This document shows positions 42,070 through 52,619 of a DNA stretch of 64,000 bases, piece by piece. Where the stretch lies: contig NZ_FUZI01000006.1 in NCBI RefSeq assembly GCF_900166965.1, positions 62,001 to 126,000 on the forward strand, read 5' to 3'. The notes beneath the pieces were generated by a model. That model was not told the origin of the DNA, did no database searches, and was given only the letters and a program-made list of their open reading frames with translations. The position numbers were made by a program, and so were the translations under genes. How positions within the stretch are numbered: the first letter of the stretch is position 1; the number at the start of each line of letters is the position of its first letter. This stretch comes from Photobacterium piscicola (GTDB lineage: Bacteria; Pseudomonadota; Gammaproteobacteria; Enterobacterales; Vibrionaceae).

Positions 42070-43413
42070 TCAGGCGTGACTTTGACGAAAACACCGCGGT
42101 GGTGGAATTAATTGATGCTTATTTAATAAACGATACATCGTCGCACGTGAGACACCAAGTTCACGTGCCGCTGCTGATATCTGCCCTTTATTATTTTCTA
42201 ATACGGTTAATAATGCATTTCGCTCAGATTCTTCACGCACTTTTTTTAAACTTAATTTATCGTCAATTACGCGAGGAATATCTAACTGATCCGCTTCAAT
42301 GCATTTATTTTCCGCAAGCAATACTGCCCGCTTTATTTGGCAAATAAGCTCCTGCACATTACCCGGCCATGGATATTGTAATAACATCGCTTGCGCCTGT
42401 TCAGATAAGTATTTAGCGACGCTGTTATATTGACGTGCATATTTTAATAATAAAAACTCAGCCAAGAAAATAATATCATCACTGCGCTCACGTAGCGGCG
42501 GCACAGTAATAGAAACGACATTTAAGCGGAAATATAACTCACGTCGTAACGTCGCTAATGTCACCAGATTATCAAGCGAGTGATGTGTTACTGAGATAAC
42601 CCGCATATCAACGGCAATCGCATTACCATCAGGGTCGTAGTAACTCCCTTCAGCTAACACTTGATACAGAGATTGCTGGCAAGCGTCTGTTAATACGGTA
42701 AACTCTTCAAGCACTAACACCCCATTATTGGCCGCTTCAAAAACAGATTGGGGACCATGTTCTGTCTCTATTATCCAATCAGCGGTCATGGTTTCACAGT
42801 TAACCCGTATTACCTGCTGTTTTGCACGCGCTGAAGCTTTAAAAATAGCATCAGCAACTAATATTTTTCCGGTTCCAATTTCACCACTAATCACAGCAGA
42901 GACATCACTTAATGCAATCCGCTTTACTTGATCGCGCAATTTTTTCATCACTGCCGTAGAGCCTTGTAGCCCTTGCTGGCCAAAATTACCTAATTGTGGC
43001 CATACCTTACGCTCTAAATTAAGCATACCAATCTGATGGCCGATCGTTTGTAATAATCGCTCTGGCGGAACGGGGACTGAAAAATAATCAAGACAGAAAT
43101 TAACGATAAATTGGCCTATCGCTTCATTGGCAAGTTGCTCATCACGCACTATCGCAATCCAGCGTACTTGTTTATTACGATTTACCATTGCAGAAAAGCT
43201 ATGAATACTAAAATCATCATGGCTAAGGTCAACAACACCAATGCAAGGGCCGATTTCTAACAGTAATGTTTCTGCTGTTCGTAAATCATAACAACGATGA
43301 CATAACCAACCAGCACTTTCCATTGCTGGTAACCACTGCTGATTATTACCGCCAAAAATAACTAAGGTATTAGGAATAACAGCCTTAGCTTTTTTTACCA
43401 TCCCGATAGTCAT
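42070..43413 (-). CDS. vpsR: VpsR-type response regulator
   Basis: V. cholerae VpsR binds cyclic di-GMP and activates exopolysaccharide and biofilm genes with sigma-70 polymerase. This 447-residue protein has a receiver-like domain (D62 in GVVDLS), a degenerate AAA+ domain (Walker A GEIGTGKI, Walker B-like VLVLEEF) with no GAFTGA loop, so it should not engage sigma-54, and a Fis-type helix-turn-helix (GQISAAARELGVSRATMYRL). Start ATG 43413 has GGAGG five bases upstream; in-frame ATG codons further up lack one. The neighbours lysS and mutH are those of V. cholerae vpsR. Confidence 0.88.
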   Translation of the reverse strand: MTIGMVKKAKAVIPNTLVIFGGNNQQWLPAMESAGWLCHRCYDLRTAETLLLEIGPCIGVVDLSHDDFSIHSFSAMVNRNKQVRWIAIVRDEQLANEAIGQFIVNFCLDYFSVPVPPERLLQTIGHQIGMLNLERKVWPQLGNFGQQGLQGSTAVMKKLRDQVKRIALSDVSAVISGEIGTGKILVADAIFKASARAKQQVIRVNCETMTADWIIETEHGPQSVFEAANNGVLVLEEFTVLTDACQQSLYQVLAEGSYYDPDGNAIAVDMRVISVTHHSLDNLVTLATLRRELYFRLNVVSITVPPLRERSDDIIFLAEFLLLKYARQYNSVAKYLSEQAQAMLLQYPWPGNVQELICQIKRAVLLAENKCIEADQLDIPRVIDDKLSLKKVREESERNALLTVLENNKGQISAAARELGVSRATMYRLLNKHQLIPPPRCFRQSHA

Positions 43414-43597
43414 TCTTCCCTCCATTAATAACGCAATTATCTCTTTAGTGGTATTTAACAACTGCTTTATTAATAATATACGAACAAGTGCAACTTGTTT
43501 AGTATAATGTGGTTTTGGTAATATAATCTGTTGATGTAACTCGAATTTTTATAAAACAAATCGCTATTTGTCGCTTTTTTGACTCTTTTTTCGAGAC

Positions 43598-43634
43598 AAA
43601 AAAAAACCACCGCATTAGGCGATGGTTTTTTTAT
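43598..43634 (-). terminator. Terminator after lysS
   Basis: AACCACCGC (43605-43613) pairs with GCGATGGTT (43619-43627) with one mismatch, followed on the minus strand by nine T. Confidence 0.88.
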
Positions 43635-43646
43635 ATTACGACACGA

Positions 43647-45155
43647 TTAATTATTTAGTTGTGGGCGCATTGCCGGGAACAAAATAACGTCACGAATTGT
43701 ATGTGTGTTAGTAAATAGCATTACTAAACGGTCAATACCGATACCTTGACCTGCTGTTGGCGGTAAACCATGCTCTAGCGCAGTAATGTAGTCTGCATCA
43801 TAGTACATAGCTTCATCATCGCCCGCATCTTTAGCATTAACTTGTGCTTTAAAGCGTTGGTCTTGGTCTTGAGCATCGTTAAGCTCAGAGAAACCATTCG
43901 CTACTTCACGACCACCGATGAAGAATTCAAAACGATCAGTAATGAATGGGTTTTCATCGTTACGACGAGCAAGTGGTGAGATATCTGCTGGGTATTCAGT
44001 AATGAATGTTGGTTGCATTAGTTGAGGTTCAGCGGTTTCGCCAAAGATCTCTTCTAATAACTGACCACACGTCCAGAAGCTTTCAACATCAACATGCACA
44101 GACTTAGCAATCTTAACCATTAGCTCACGATCAGCAACGCCTTCGTAAGTTAATGCTTGGATTTCTGCATGATCTGGGTTGTATTGCTTGATTGCATCTA
44201 GCATGCTGATACGCGCGTAAGGGCCAGCAAATTCAACTTCAAACTCACCATAAGGCATTTTTGAAGAACCTAGAACGTCAATCGCAACGCTGCTTAGCAT
44301 TTCTTCAGTAAGATCCATTAGATCATGGTAATCAGCGTACGCCATGTAGAATTCCATCATAGTGAATTCAGGGTTATGACGTGGAGATAGACCTTCATTA
44401 CGGAAGTTACGGTTAATTTCAAATACACGCTCAAAACCACCAACCACTAGACGCTTAAGGTAAAGCTCAGGCGCAACACGTAGGTACATGTCGATGTCTA
44501 ATGCATTATGGTGAGTCACAAATGGACGTGCTGTTGCACCACCAGGGATCACGTGCATCATTGGCGTTTCAACTTCCATGAAGTTTTTTGTTACCATGAA
44601 ATTACGGATCGCTGAAACCACTTTTGAACGAATGATAAATGCACGACGAGAATCGTCATTTACAATCAGATCAACATAACGTTGACGGTAACGCATTTCT
44701 TGGTCAGTTAGACCATGGAATTTCTCTGGTAATGGACGCAGTGCTTTTGTTAGCAACTCGTAGCTATCCATTTCGATGTAAAGATCACCTTTACCAGATT
44801 TATGTAGCGCCCCTTTAACACCGATGATGTCACCGATATCTAGACCAGAATATTTTTCTTTTAGCTCTTTCTGAACATCTTTAGATGCATAAGCCTGAAT
44901 ACGGCCAGATACATCTTGAATTGCAAGGAAAGGACCACGCTTAGCCATTACACGGCCAGCGATTGCAAACACATGACCGGCTTGTTCAAGCTCTTCCTTA
45001 GTCATCTCACCGTATTTTGCTTCTAGATCTGCCGCTAAGCTATCACGACGGAAATCATTTGGGTGGCCATTTGCTTTACAACCTTTGCGGATCATGTCTA
45101 ATTTAGCACGACGTTCAGCAATCAGTTTATTCTCATCTTGTACTTGGTCAGTCAT
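43647..45155 (-). CDS. lysS: Lysyl-tRNA synthetase LysS (class II)
   Basis: LysS charges tRNA-Lys. The 502 residues carry the N-terminal OB-fold anticodon-binding domain (about 60-150, with [15 protein letters not shown]) and the class II core: motif 1 near [18 protein letters not shown], motif 2 [20 protein letters not shown] and motif 3 [13 protein letters not shown] near the C-terminus. It lies 32 bases after prfB, the prfB-lysS operon known in E. coli. Confidence 0.98.
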   Translation of the reverse strand: MTDQVQDENKLIAERRAKLDMIRKGCKANGHPNDFRRDSLAADLEAKYGEMTKEELEQAGHVFAIAGRVMAKRGPFLAIQDVSGRIQAYASKDVQKELKEKYSGLDIGDIIGVKGALHKSGKGDLYIEMDSYELLTKALRPLPEKFHGLTDQEMRYRQRYVDLIVNDDSRRAFIIRSKVVSAIRNFMVTKNFMEVETPMMHVIPGGATARPFVTHHNALDIDMYLRVAPELYLKRLVVGGFERVFEINRNFRNEGLSPRHNPEFTMMEFYMAYADYHDLMDLTEEMLSSVAIDVLGSSKMPYGEFEVEFAGPYARISMLDAIKQYNPDHAEIQALTYEGVADRELMVKIAKSVHVDVESFWTCGQLLEEIFGETAEPQLMQPTFITEYPADISPLARRNDENPFITDRFEFFIGGREVANGFSELNDAQDQDQRFKAQVNAKDAGDDEAMYYDADYITALEHGLPPTAGQGIGIDRLVMLFTNTHTIRDVILFPAMRPQLNN

Positions 45156-45187
45156 GGGGTATCCCTTAAAATTTTACTGAAATTCGG

Positions 45188-46286
45188 TTAAAGACCTGAT
45201 TTCAAGCTAGCTTCAATAAAACGGTCTAAATCACCGTCCAATACTGCTTGGGTGTTTCGATTTTCCACCCCAGTACGTAAATCTTTTATGCGGGAGTCAT
45301 CCAATACATAAGAACGGATTTGACTGCCCCAGCCAATGTCTGATTTGGTATCTTCACTGGCTTGCTTTTCAGCATTTTGCTTCTGCATTTCATATTCAAA
45401 CAATTTCGCTTTTAATTGCTTCATTGCTTGATCTTTGTTCTTATGCTGAGAGCGATCGTTCTGACACTGTACAACAAGGTTTGTTGGTAAGTGTGTAATA
45501 CGTACCGCAGATTCAGTGGTGTTTACGTGCTGACCACCCGCACCTGATGCGCGGTATACGTCAATACGTAAATCAGAAGGATTGATATCAATAACGATAT
45601 TGTCATCAATTTCTGGATACACAAATGCTGATGCGAACGAAGTATGACGACGGCCGCCTGAGTCAAACGGTGATTTACGCACTAAACGGTGAACACCTGT
45701 TTCGGTACGTAACCAACCATAAGCATACTCACCGCTAATACGTACTGTGACAGATTTCAGACCGGCAACATCGCCATCAGAAATTTCAATGATCTCGCTC
45801 TTAAAGCCTTTGGCATCAGCCCAACGCAAATACATGCGGAGCATCATTGATGTCCAATCTTGTGCTTCAGTACCACCAGAACCTGCTTGAAGGTCAAGAT
45901 AGCAATCAGAACTATCATGATCACCAGCAAACATTCGACGAAATTCTAACTTAGCTAACTTAGCTTCAAGCTCAGCTAACTCAGGTTCAATCTCATCAAA
46001 GGTTTCTTGATCGTCTTCTTCAACCGCTAACTCAAGTAGACCCGCAACGTCTTCAACGCCTTGGTCTAATAAGTCAATCGTTTCAACTACCGCTTCCAGT
46101 GCTGCACGTTCTTTACCTAACGCTTGAGCGCGTTCAGGTTCACTCCATACATCTGGTTGCTCTAACTCTGCATTGACCTCTTCTAGACGCTCTTTTTTAG
46201 CATCATAGTCAAAGGTACCCCCTAAGGATGTCAGTACGTGCTGACACATCCTCAAGTCGGTTTTTAATAGGATTAATTTCGAACAT
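45188..46286 (-). CDS. prfB: Peptide chain release factor 2, with programmed +1 frameshift
   Basis: RF2 releases peptides at UGA and UAA. The gene is in two frames: 25 codons from ATG 46286 ([20 protein letters not shown], then LRGYL) end at TGA 46211-46209; reading resumes one base on with GAC (46210-46208) to 45188, giving 365 residues. The second part has the SPF recognition tripeptide (RKSPFDSGG) and the catalytic GGQ (GAGGQHVN). The site AGGGGG-TAC-CTT-TGA-C is that of E. coli, so low RF2 favours frameshifting and the protein regulates itself. It precedes lysS. Confidence 0.97.
46208..46223 (-). other. Programmed +1 frameshift site of prfB
   Basis: The minus strand reads AGGGGG (Shine-Dalgarno-like, 46223-46218), TAC, CTT, TGA, C. 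The slippery CTT, the in-frame TGA stop with following C, and the upstream Shine-Dalgarno-like stimulator are all at the known spacing. Confidence 0.96.
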
Positions 46287-46454
46287 CGCCACGCTTCATT
46301 ACCGAAATGGACATAACCGCAAGATTCTATCGAATTGTAGATAGAATATACAGGGGGAGTGAAAGGTTATCAGAAAATTAATCGAAATATGGTGACAATC
46401 TAGGCTGTCGACGCCAAGATCCTCACCACTTTCGGCTAAGTTCTCATGCTGGCA

Positions 46455-48179
46455 TTATTTTGCAACTAAATGTTCAACCATCAATTGCACGCTACGATTG
46501 CCGCGAAACTCATTAACATCGAGGCGATACACCAATTCAATTTGCTGTACTGAAGCATCTGGCCACCGTTTAAGATCAACATTAAATGCTATCGCATCGA
46601 TCACACTTCCCCCCGCTAACGGCTCAACCATCATTTTTAGATGTTTTCCTGCCACCAGCTTTTGGTGTAATAATCGAAACGAACTATCAAACGTCGGTTC
46701 AGGAAATTGTTGTCCCCATGGCCCACCTGCGCGTAATATTTCAGCAGTCTCAAGCGTTAGTTCATGGGGTTGTAGTTCACCATCACTGAGTAATACACCT
46801 TGCAATGCATCTTCATCTAACACTTTACGTACTGCGGCATCAAAAGCGAGACTGAAGGCGTCCAATTGAGACTCAGGGATGGTCAATCCAGCCGCCATCG
46901 CGTGACCACCAAATTTTAAAATCATACCAGGATGTTGTGTATCAACCACATCTAACACATCGCGCATATGTAATCCGACAATAGAGCGACAAGATCCTTT
47001 AATTTCACCGTTGCCTGCATCAGCAAAAGCAATCACTGGGCGATGATATTTATCTTTGATCCGCGAGGCTAAAATACCGATCACCCCTTGATGCCAATCA
47101 CGTTGAAACAGCACTAAACCATAAGGCATATCTTGCTGATTAAACTGTAACCGTTCACAAATCGCGAGACCTTCTTCTTTCATCCCTTGTTCTATTTCTT
47201 TACGAGTTTGATTAAGCGCATCAAGCTCTGACGCCATACGTCGTGCTGCTTGAATATTGTCACACAGCAGTAACTCCACTCCGAATGACATATCGTCTAA
47301 TCGTCCTGCAGCATTAATTCGCGGCCCAAGTGCAAAGCCAAGATCACTCGCCACTAATCGAGCAGGATCACGATTAGCCACTTCGATTAATGCCTGAATA
47401 CCAGGGCGGCATTTACCAGCACGAATACGTTGTAAACCTTGATGGACGAGAATGCGGTTATTACCATCTAAAGCCACCACATCAGCAACCGTACCCAGTG
47501 CCACTAAATCAAGCAGTTCAGCTAAATTAGGCACGGCCAGCGCTTGTTGTTCAAACCAACAGTTATTACGCAGTTCTGCTCGTAAAGCCAGCATCAAATA
47601 AAACGCGACCCCAACCCCACATAATGCTTTTGAGGGAAAACCGCATTGATCAAGGTTAGGATTCACCATCGCATCAGCAGCAGGTAAACAGTCCCCCGGT
47701 AGGTGATGATCAGTAACCAGCACTTGTACCCCTTGTGCCTTTGCTGCTGCCACACCAGCAATCGAAGAGACGCCATTATCCACCGTCATGATAAGTTCTG
47801 CACCACGATCAATCGCTTGCTGCGCCACTTCAGGACTAAGACCATAACCATCATCAAAACGATTTGGCACTAGGTAATCAACATTGCGACACCCCAACAT
47901 TTTCAACGCCAACACTGATAATGCAGAACTGGTGGCACCATCGGCATCAAAGTCACCCACAATTATAATGCGAGTATTATTGGTAAGTGCGGTAACTAAT
48001 AATGTTACTGCATCAGCCATACCATAAAGCTGATTATAATTAAGTAATCCTTTCGCGCCGCGTTCAAGTTCTGCATCATTTGTAATGCCACGGCTCGCAT
48101 AAATGCGTTGTAAAATAGCGGGGATCTCATTCGAGAAGCCTTGAGGATCGACAACAGGACGACGTTTGATTTCTATCAT
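46455..48179 (-). CDS. recJ: Single-strand-specific 5'-3' exonuclease RecJ
   Basis: RecJ degrades single-stranded DNA in RecF recombination, base excision and mismatch repair. The 574-residue protein has the DHH phosphoesterase motifs: VGDFDADGATSSALS (near residue 76), MTVDNGVSS, VLVTDHHLPGD and GVGVAFYL, then the DHHA1 part with KFGGHAMAAGLTI and a C-terminal OB-fold. It lies between dsbC and prfB as in E. coli, but a terminator after dsbC suggests it has its own promoter. Confidence 0.97.
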   Translation of the reverse strand: MIEIKRRPVVDPQGFSNEIPAILQRIYASRGITNDAELERGAKGLLNYNQLYGMADAVTLLVTALTNNTRIIIVGDFDADGATSSALSVLALKMLGCRNVDYLVPNRFDDGYGLSPEVAQQAIDRGAELIMTVDNGVSSIAGVAAAKAQGVQVLVTDHHLPGDCLPAADAMVNPNLDQCGFPSKALCGVGVAFYLMLALRAELRNNCWFEQQALAVPNLAELLDLVALGTVADVVALDGNNRILVHQGLQRIRAGKCRPGIQALIEVANRDPARLVASDLGFALGPRINAAGRLDDMSFGVELLLCDNIQAARRMASELDALNQTRKEIEQGMKEEGLAICERLQFNQQDMPYGLVLFQRDWHQGVIGILASRIKDKYHRPVIAFADAGNGEIKGSCRSIVGLHMRDVLDVVDTQHPGMILKFGGHAMAAGLTIPESQLDAFSLAFDAAVRKVLDEDALQGVLLSDGELQPHELTLETAEILRAGGPWGQQFPEPTFDSSFRLLHQKLVAGKHLKMMVEPLAGGSVIDAIAFNVDLKRWPDASVQQIELVYRLDVNEFRGNRSVQLMVEHLVAK

Positions 48180-48235
48180 AATAACGGCTTCTTTAGTGGA
48201 ATGATTATCTTTTCATCTTAACCAAATCACCGCCA

Positions 48236-48267
48236 ACAAAAAAGCCTGATATCACTATCAGGCTTTT
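48236..48267 (-). terminator. Terminator after dsbC
   Basis: AAAGCCTGATA (48241-48251) pairs perfectly with TATCAGGCTTT (48256-48266), with T following on the minus strand. Confidence 0.88.
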
Positions 48268-48301
48268 ATTCACGATGACCAATGTTAATTAATGGTCGTG
48301 A

Positions 48302-49030
48302 TTAGCTTTTCGCTTTGCTATCCAATAATTGCAGTAATGCTGCTGGCGGTTGGTAACCTGGAATCATAGTGCCATCTTCAAGCACGATTGCAGGGGTACC
48401 ATTCACGCCCATCGCAACACCTAATTGGTATTGTTCCATCACTAAATCAGGACGAGGAGTAATTTTTGATTCATCAAAAGTACCGCTCTTTGCATCATGC
48501 ATAGCTTTAACACGATCTTTCGCTCCCCAAATAGCACTCATTTGATTGAAGTTACTTGAACGCTCACCACCGCGAGGGAAAGCAAGGTAACGTACCGTAA
48601 TGCCAGCATCGTTATAACCTTGCATTTCATTATGCAATTTACGGCAATAACCACAGCTAGTATCAGTAAACACGGTTACCACATATTTTTCATTTTTAGC
48701 TGGATAAACAATCATGTCTTTATCCATTCCCGCTAATTTAGCTTTGTTTAACTGTGCCATTTTTTGCTCAGTTAAATTCACAGGCTCAGCCCCCGTGTTT
48801 TGGTATAAATGACCCGCTAAAAAATATTGTCCGTCATCAGAGGTATAAACAACACCACGTTCAGTCACAACTTCATTTACACCCGCCATTGGCGAAGCCG
48901 TAATTGAGCTTGGCGTTAAACCAATGGTTGATAGTTGCTTGGTGATAGCCGTTACGTCAGGCTTTGCTACCGCAGAAAAAGCAGTGAGTGCAATAGTAGT
49001 GGCTAGCACGGTGCGACGAATAAAATGCAT
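48302..49030 (-). CDS. dsbC: Thiol:disulfide isomerase DsbC without the structural disulfide
   Basis: DsbC is the periplasmic disulfide isomerase, a V-shaped dimer kept reduced by DsbD. The 242-residue product has a signal peptide cut near residue 22 (FSAVA/KPD), a dimerisation domain, and a thioredoxin domain with C126-GY-C129 (TSCGYCRKLH) and the cis-proline loop NGTPAIV. Unlike E. coli DsbC, which has a second cysteine pair (C141-C163), there is no other cysteine: the matching place reads AIWGAKD. The ATG at 49030 follows AAGG. It lies after xerD, the xerD-dsbC-recJ order. Confidence 0.94.
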   Translation of the reverse strand: MHFIRRTVLATTIALTAFSAVAKPDVTAITKQLSTIGLTPSSITASPMAGVNEVVTERGVVYTSDDGQYFLAGHLYQNTGAEPVNLTEQKMAQLNKAKLAGMDKDMIVYPAKNEKYVVTVFTDTSCGYCRKLHNEMQGYNDAGITVRYLAFPRGGERSSNFNQMSAIWGAKDRVKAMHDAKSGTFDESKITPRPDLVMEQYQLGVAMGVNGTPAIVLEDGTMIPGYQPPAALLQLLDSKAKS

Positions 49031-49189
49031 CTTGTTATCCCTTTTCAAATGATGACAATCTCGATATAAAACAGACCGAGATTTCGACTAAATAGTTTCA
49101 ATTGCGCTATTATTTTTATCCGCGCAGCATAAATGAAGTATCCCTAAATACAAATATTATCGCTAGTTTTAGCTAACAACATCTCATAA

Positions 49190-50086
49190 TTATGCACGAG
49201 GATGATGACTTTGGTGCAATTGTTTCAATCTTTCAGTGGCGACATGAGTATAAATCTGGGTTGTTGAGAGATCACTATGACCCAGCAACATTTGTACCAC
49301 TCGTAAGTCAGCTCCATAATTAAGTAAATGGGTAGCAAAAGCATGGCGCATGACATGGGGTGATAATGTATCAGCATCAATACCGGCTAATACGGCATAA
49401 TATTTAATTCGATGCCAGAATGTTTGGCGGGTCATTTGACGTGCGCGTCGACTTGGAAACAATACATCTGAGCTTTTCTCGCCTAATAATACGGGGCGCC
49501 CACTTTCAATAAACTGTTCAATCCAATCAACGGCATTTTCCCCCATCGGTACTAAACGTTCTTTATCACCTTTACCGGTCACTCTCACCACACCTTGGCG
49601 CAAGCTAACTTTATCCATGGTTAATGTAACTAATTCGGTCACACGTAATCCGGTGGCATATAACAATTCCAGCATCGCTTTATCGCGTAATTCAAGTGGA
49701 TCATTAACATCGGGGGCTTCTAATAACGCATCTACTTGTGCTTCACTGAGATCTTTTGGCAACCGTTTAGGTAACTTAGGCGTTACTAACATTGCACTCG
49801 GATCATCAATCCGTACTTTTTCACGGTATAAATATTGAAATAAACGTCGAATCGCCGACACCATACGTGCGCGTGATGTTTGCTTATAGTTTTGATCAAA
49901 CAGCCATAATTGATAACGTTGTAAATCATCAACCGAGGCGTGAGAAACAGTAATCGCTTGTTGCTGCATCCATTGTTGTAATTTTTTTAAATCATTACGA
50001 TAAGAGGCAAGAGTATTGTCGGATAACCCTCGTTCCATCCACATCGCATCAAGAAAGCGTTCAATAATAACATCGTCGGTTACCAT
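49190..50086 (-). CDS. xerD: Site-specific tyrosine recombinase XerD
   Basis: XerD acts with XerC at dif, under FtsK, to resolve chromosome dimers. The 298 residues equal the E. coli length. The N-terminal core-binding domain covers about 1-108. The catalytic residues are R148, K172, H244, R247, H270 and the nucleophile Y279, all at the E. coli positions. It heads xerD-dsbC and diverges from fldB across 212 bases. Confidence 0.98.
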   Translation of the reverse strand: MVTDDVIIERFLDAMWMERGLSDNTLASYRNDLKKLQQWMQQQAITVSHASVDDLQRYQLWLFDQNYKQTSRARMVSAIRRLFQYLYREKVRIDDPSAMLVTPKLPKRLPKDLSEAQVDALLEAPDVNDPLELRDKAMLELLYATGLRVTELVTLTMDKVSLRQGVVRVTGKGDKERLVPMGENAVDWIEQFIESGRPVLLGEKSSDVLFPSRRARQMTRQTFWHRIKYYAVLAGIDADTLSPHVMRHAFATHLLNYGADLRVVQMLLGHSDLSTTQIYTHVATERLKQLHQSHHPRA

Positions 50087-50298
50087 TTTTACCTCATCAT
50101 AAGCTGTGTCATAAGACGGTTTAAATACATGGATAAAAACACAGTACTCAGCGCATGATAGGATATTTGTACTAAAAAGTAACCTCGTTATCTATTAATT
50201 CAACGGAATATTATACCGTTCAAGACCACGCTAACCTTGAGCTCAACGATCAATAGCGAGTACACTTTGGTTAAAAATAAAAACAGAGGATACACAGC

Positions 50299-50820
50299 AT
50301 GAAAATTGGTTTGTTTTATGGCTCAACGACCTGTTATACCGAAATGGCGGCAGAAAAAATTCGTGAATGCCTAGGGGCTGATCTGGTTGAATTACACAAT
50401 ATTAAACACACGCCATTAACGGAAATGAACCAGTATGACATGCTAATTTTAGGCATTTCAACTTGGGATTTTGGTGAAATCCAAGAAGACTGGGAAGCGG
50501 TATGGCAACAATTAGATGGCTTACAATTACAACAAAAAACCGTGGCCTTATTTGGGCTCGGTGATCAAGAAGGCTATACCGAGTGGTTTTTAGATGCAAT
50601 GGGTATGTTGCATGACCAACTCAGCTCAACTGGAGTACAATTTATCGGTTATTGGCCTAATGATGATAGCTATCAATTTCAGGCATCAAAAGCATTAACA
50701 GCCGATGAATCATTGTTTGTGGGTCTCGCTTTAGATGAAGATAGCCAATACGAATTAAGTGATGATCGTATTCATCAATGGTGTGAGCAAATCATGCTCG
50801 AATACGCTCAACTTATCTAA
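50299..50820 (+). CDS. fldB: Flavodoxin FldB
   Basis: FldB is a long-chain flavodoxin, an FMN-binding electron carrier. The 173-residue protein starts [20 protein letters not shown] with the phosphate-binding loop GSTTCYTE, the isoalloxazine loop [13 protein letters not shown], and [18 protein letters not shown]. The insert typical of long-chain flavodoxins follows ([14 protein letters not shown]). The Cys in the phosphate loop and the divergent place beside xerD favour FldB over FldA. Confidence 0.95.
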   Translation: MKIGLFYGSTTCYTEMAAEKIRECLGADLVELHNIKHTPLTEMNQYDMLILGISTWDFGEIQEDWEAVWQQLDGLQLQQKTVALFGLGDQEGYTEWFLDAMGMLHDQLSSTGVQFIGYWPNDDSYQFQASKALTADESLFVGLALDEDSQYELSDDRIHQWCEQIMLEYAQLI

Positions 50821-50835
50821 ACTTGGATCATATTC

Positions 50836-50871
50836 ATAAAAAAAGGGATGCTCATGCATCCCTTTTTTATA
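50836..50871. terminator. Bidirectional terminator between fldB and brnQ
   Basis: AAAAAAGGGATG and CATCCCTTTTTT pair around a six-base loop, with A and T runs on both sides for the converging genes. Confidence 0.9.
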
Positions 50872-50901
50872 TTTCAACAGCTACATTGTTATTGCACTGT
50901 T

Positions 50902-52221
50902 TTATATAACAACGGTGTGCTTATTTTCATCTTTAGATTGTTTACCACCGATGAAACGCGTTATCACTAAAGCAATAACCGTTGGTAATACCCATGCCAT
51001 ACCATAATTAAACATTGGCAATGAACTAAACAACGACATATCAAACTTCAGGTATTTAGCCACATCAATCATACTGAAAATCAGTGATACCAATAACACC
51101 ACTCGGTATGCTAAGCGTGGATTAGGCAACCACTTGCGAATCAAGGTCAATGCCACTAATGCGATAGCAACAGGGTACAATGCAAACAACACTGGTATCG
51201 ACAGAGAAATCAGCATATTTAAGCCAACATTTGCGACTACCGCACAGATTATGGCTAACAACACAGCCCACTTTTTATAAGACATTGGCGTTAGGGTACT
51301 AAAGTAATCAGCACACGCGCTGATTAAACCAATTGCCGTTGTTAAACATGCAAGTAATACAATCGTTGATAAAATAATTTGTCCGGTTGAACCAAACAGC
51401 GCCATCACATAAGTCGTTAAAATTGCACCACCATTACCAACGCCAGCAGCAATGCCTGCACTGGTTGCGCCAAGATAAAATAATGACACATAAACAAAGG
51501 CTAAACCGGCAGCTGCAATCAAGCCTGCATAAATAAGGTAAGTACAAGTTGTCTTATCATCCGTCACGCCTTTGCTACGAATAACATCAACAATCAGCAT
51601 ACCGAACATCAGTGCAGCAAAGGTATCCATGGTGTTATAACCCTCAAGGAAACCAGTAGTAAACGGTTGAGAGATATATTCACCTTGTGCTGCAATGATG
51701 GTTCCTTGTGGATTAATAAAGACCGCAATCGCCAACACCGTTAACACCACAAATAAAGCGGGAGTTAAAAATTTGCCAATCATGTCGATTAATTTACCGC
51801 GAGACCAAGCAAAGAACAGTGCTACCGAAAAGAAGATAATAGAAAAGAGGGTTAAACTGGTTTGGCTTGCATCAGTAAGAAAAGGTTTTACTGCCATTTC
51901 ATAAGCAACAAGACCGGTACGAGGAGCGGCAAACGCAGGGCCAATAATGATAAAAATCAATACCGCCATTAACGTTGCGACCTTTGATGGTAAATCACGA
52001 GTCAGTCCCGTCCAACCACCACCCGCTATTGCTACCGCGATAATTCCAATTAACGGTAAGCCTACGGCTGTTACTAAGAACCCTGACATTGCTGATAACA
52101 TATTCTCACCCGCAAGCTGTCCGGCTAACGGTGGAAAAATAATGTTACCTGCACCAAGGAAGAACGCAAAGGTCATAAAGCCTAGCGCAATGATATCTGT
52201 TATTTTGAGTGTTTTTTTCAA
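50902..52221 (-). CDS. brnQ: Branched-chain amino acid transporter BrnQ
   Basis: BrnQ imports leucine, isoleucine and valine with Na+ or H+ across the inner membrane. The 439-residue product, equal to E. coli, has about 12 membrane segments and the family start DIIALGFMTFAFFLGAGNII, then FPPLAG. The start is TTG at 52221 with GGAAGGTG just upstream, giving LKKTLKITD; the frame is open to 52284 but that stretch matches no family sequence. The tail after GGKQSKDENK is short and polar. Confidence 0.93.
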   Translation of the reverse strand: MKKTLKITDIIALGFMTFAFFLGAGNIIFPPLAGQLAGENMLSAMSGFLVTAVGLPLIGIIAVAIAGGGWTGLTRDLPSKVATLMAVLIFIIIGPAFAAPRTGLVAYEMAVKPFLTDASQTSLTLFSIIFFSVALFFAWSRGKLIDMIGKFLTPALFVVLTVLAIAVFINPQGTIIAAQGEYISQPFTTGFLEGYNTMDTFAALMFGMLIVDVIRSKGVTDDKTTCTYLIYAGLIAAAGLAFVYVSLFYLGATSAGIAAGVGNGGAILTTYVMALFGSTGQIILSTIVLLACLTTAIGLISACADYFSTLTPMSYKKWAVLLAIICAVVANVGLNMLISLSIPVLFALYPVAIALVALTLIRKWLPNPRLAYRVVLLVSLIFSMIDVAKYLKFDMSLFSSLPMFNYGMAWVLPTVIALVITRFIGGKQSKDENKHTVVI

Positions 52222-52619
52222 ACTGCACCTTCCACTCTCTAATGGGTTATATATTGTGTCTGCATTTTTTATAATAAGTAGCACGAGTTATATGTTGCTA
52301 TTAATTACGTGCCTTGCAGCATAATGACCAAAAAGGTTAACCTTAGCAATAGAGTAGCGAAAAACACCATATAATTCAGCTTGATCGCCAAAAAACCAGA
52401 ACTAAACACTGGTTTTTAAAATCAAAACAAAACAAAAAACCAGTACAGAGTAAAACAACCATACTTATAAAAAACACATAACACTTAAATATCGATATAA
52501 AAACAGAATTTTAACAAAATCAACGTCATTAATTATAGTTTGATTATATAACCTTCGCTTTATATGCTTTTGTGTGTTTTATCAACATGGTAACTATCCA
52601 AAAACCAAGGGAATAAACA
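52222..52619. other. Region between brnQ and trmN6, no gene
   Basis: About 400 A/T-rich bases between divergent genes. AAGGTTAACCTT (52333-52344) is a perfect 12-base palindrome about 110 bases upstream of brnQ and could be an operator, although such palindromes are expected by chance several times in a window of this size. Confidence 0.4.

Noticed and set aside
46208..46211. In-frame TGA in prfB as a disabling mutation
   Set aside because: It is the programmed frameshift stop with its slippery codon and stimulator.
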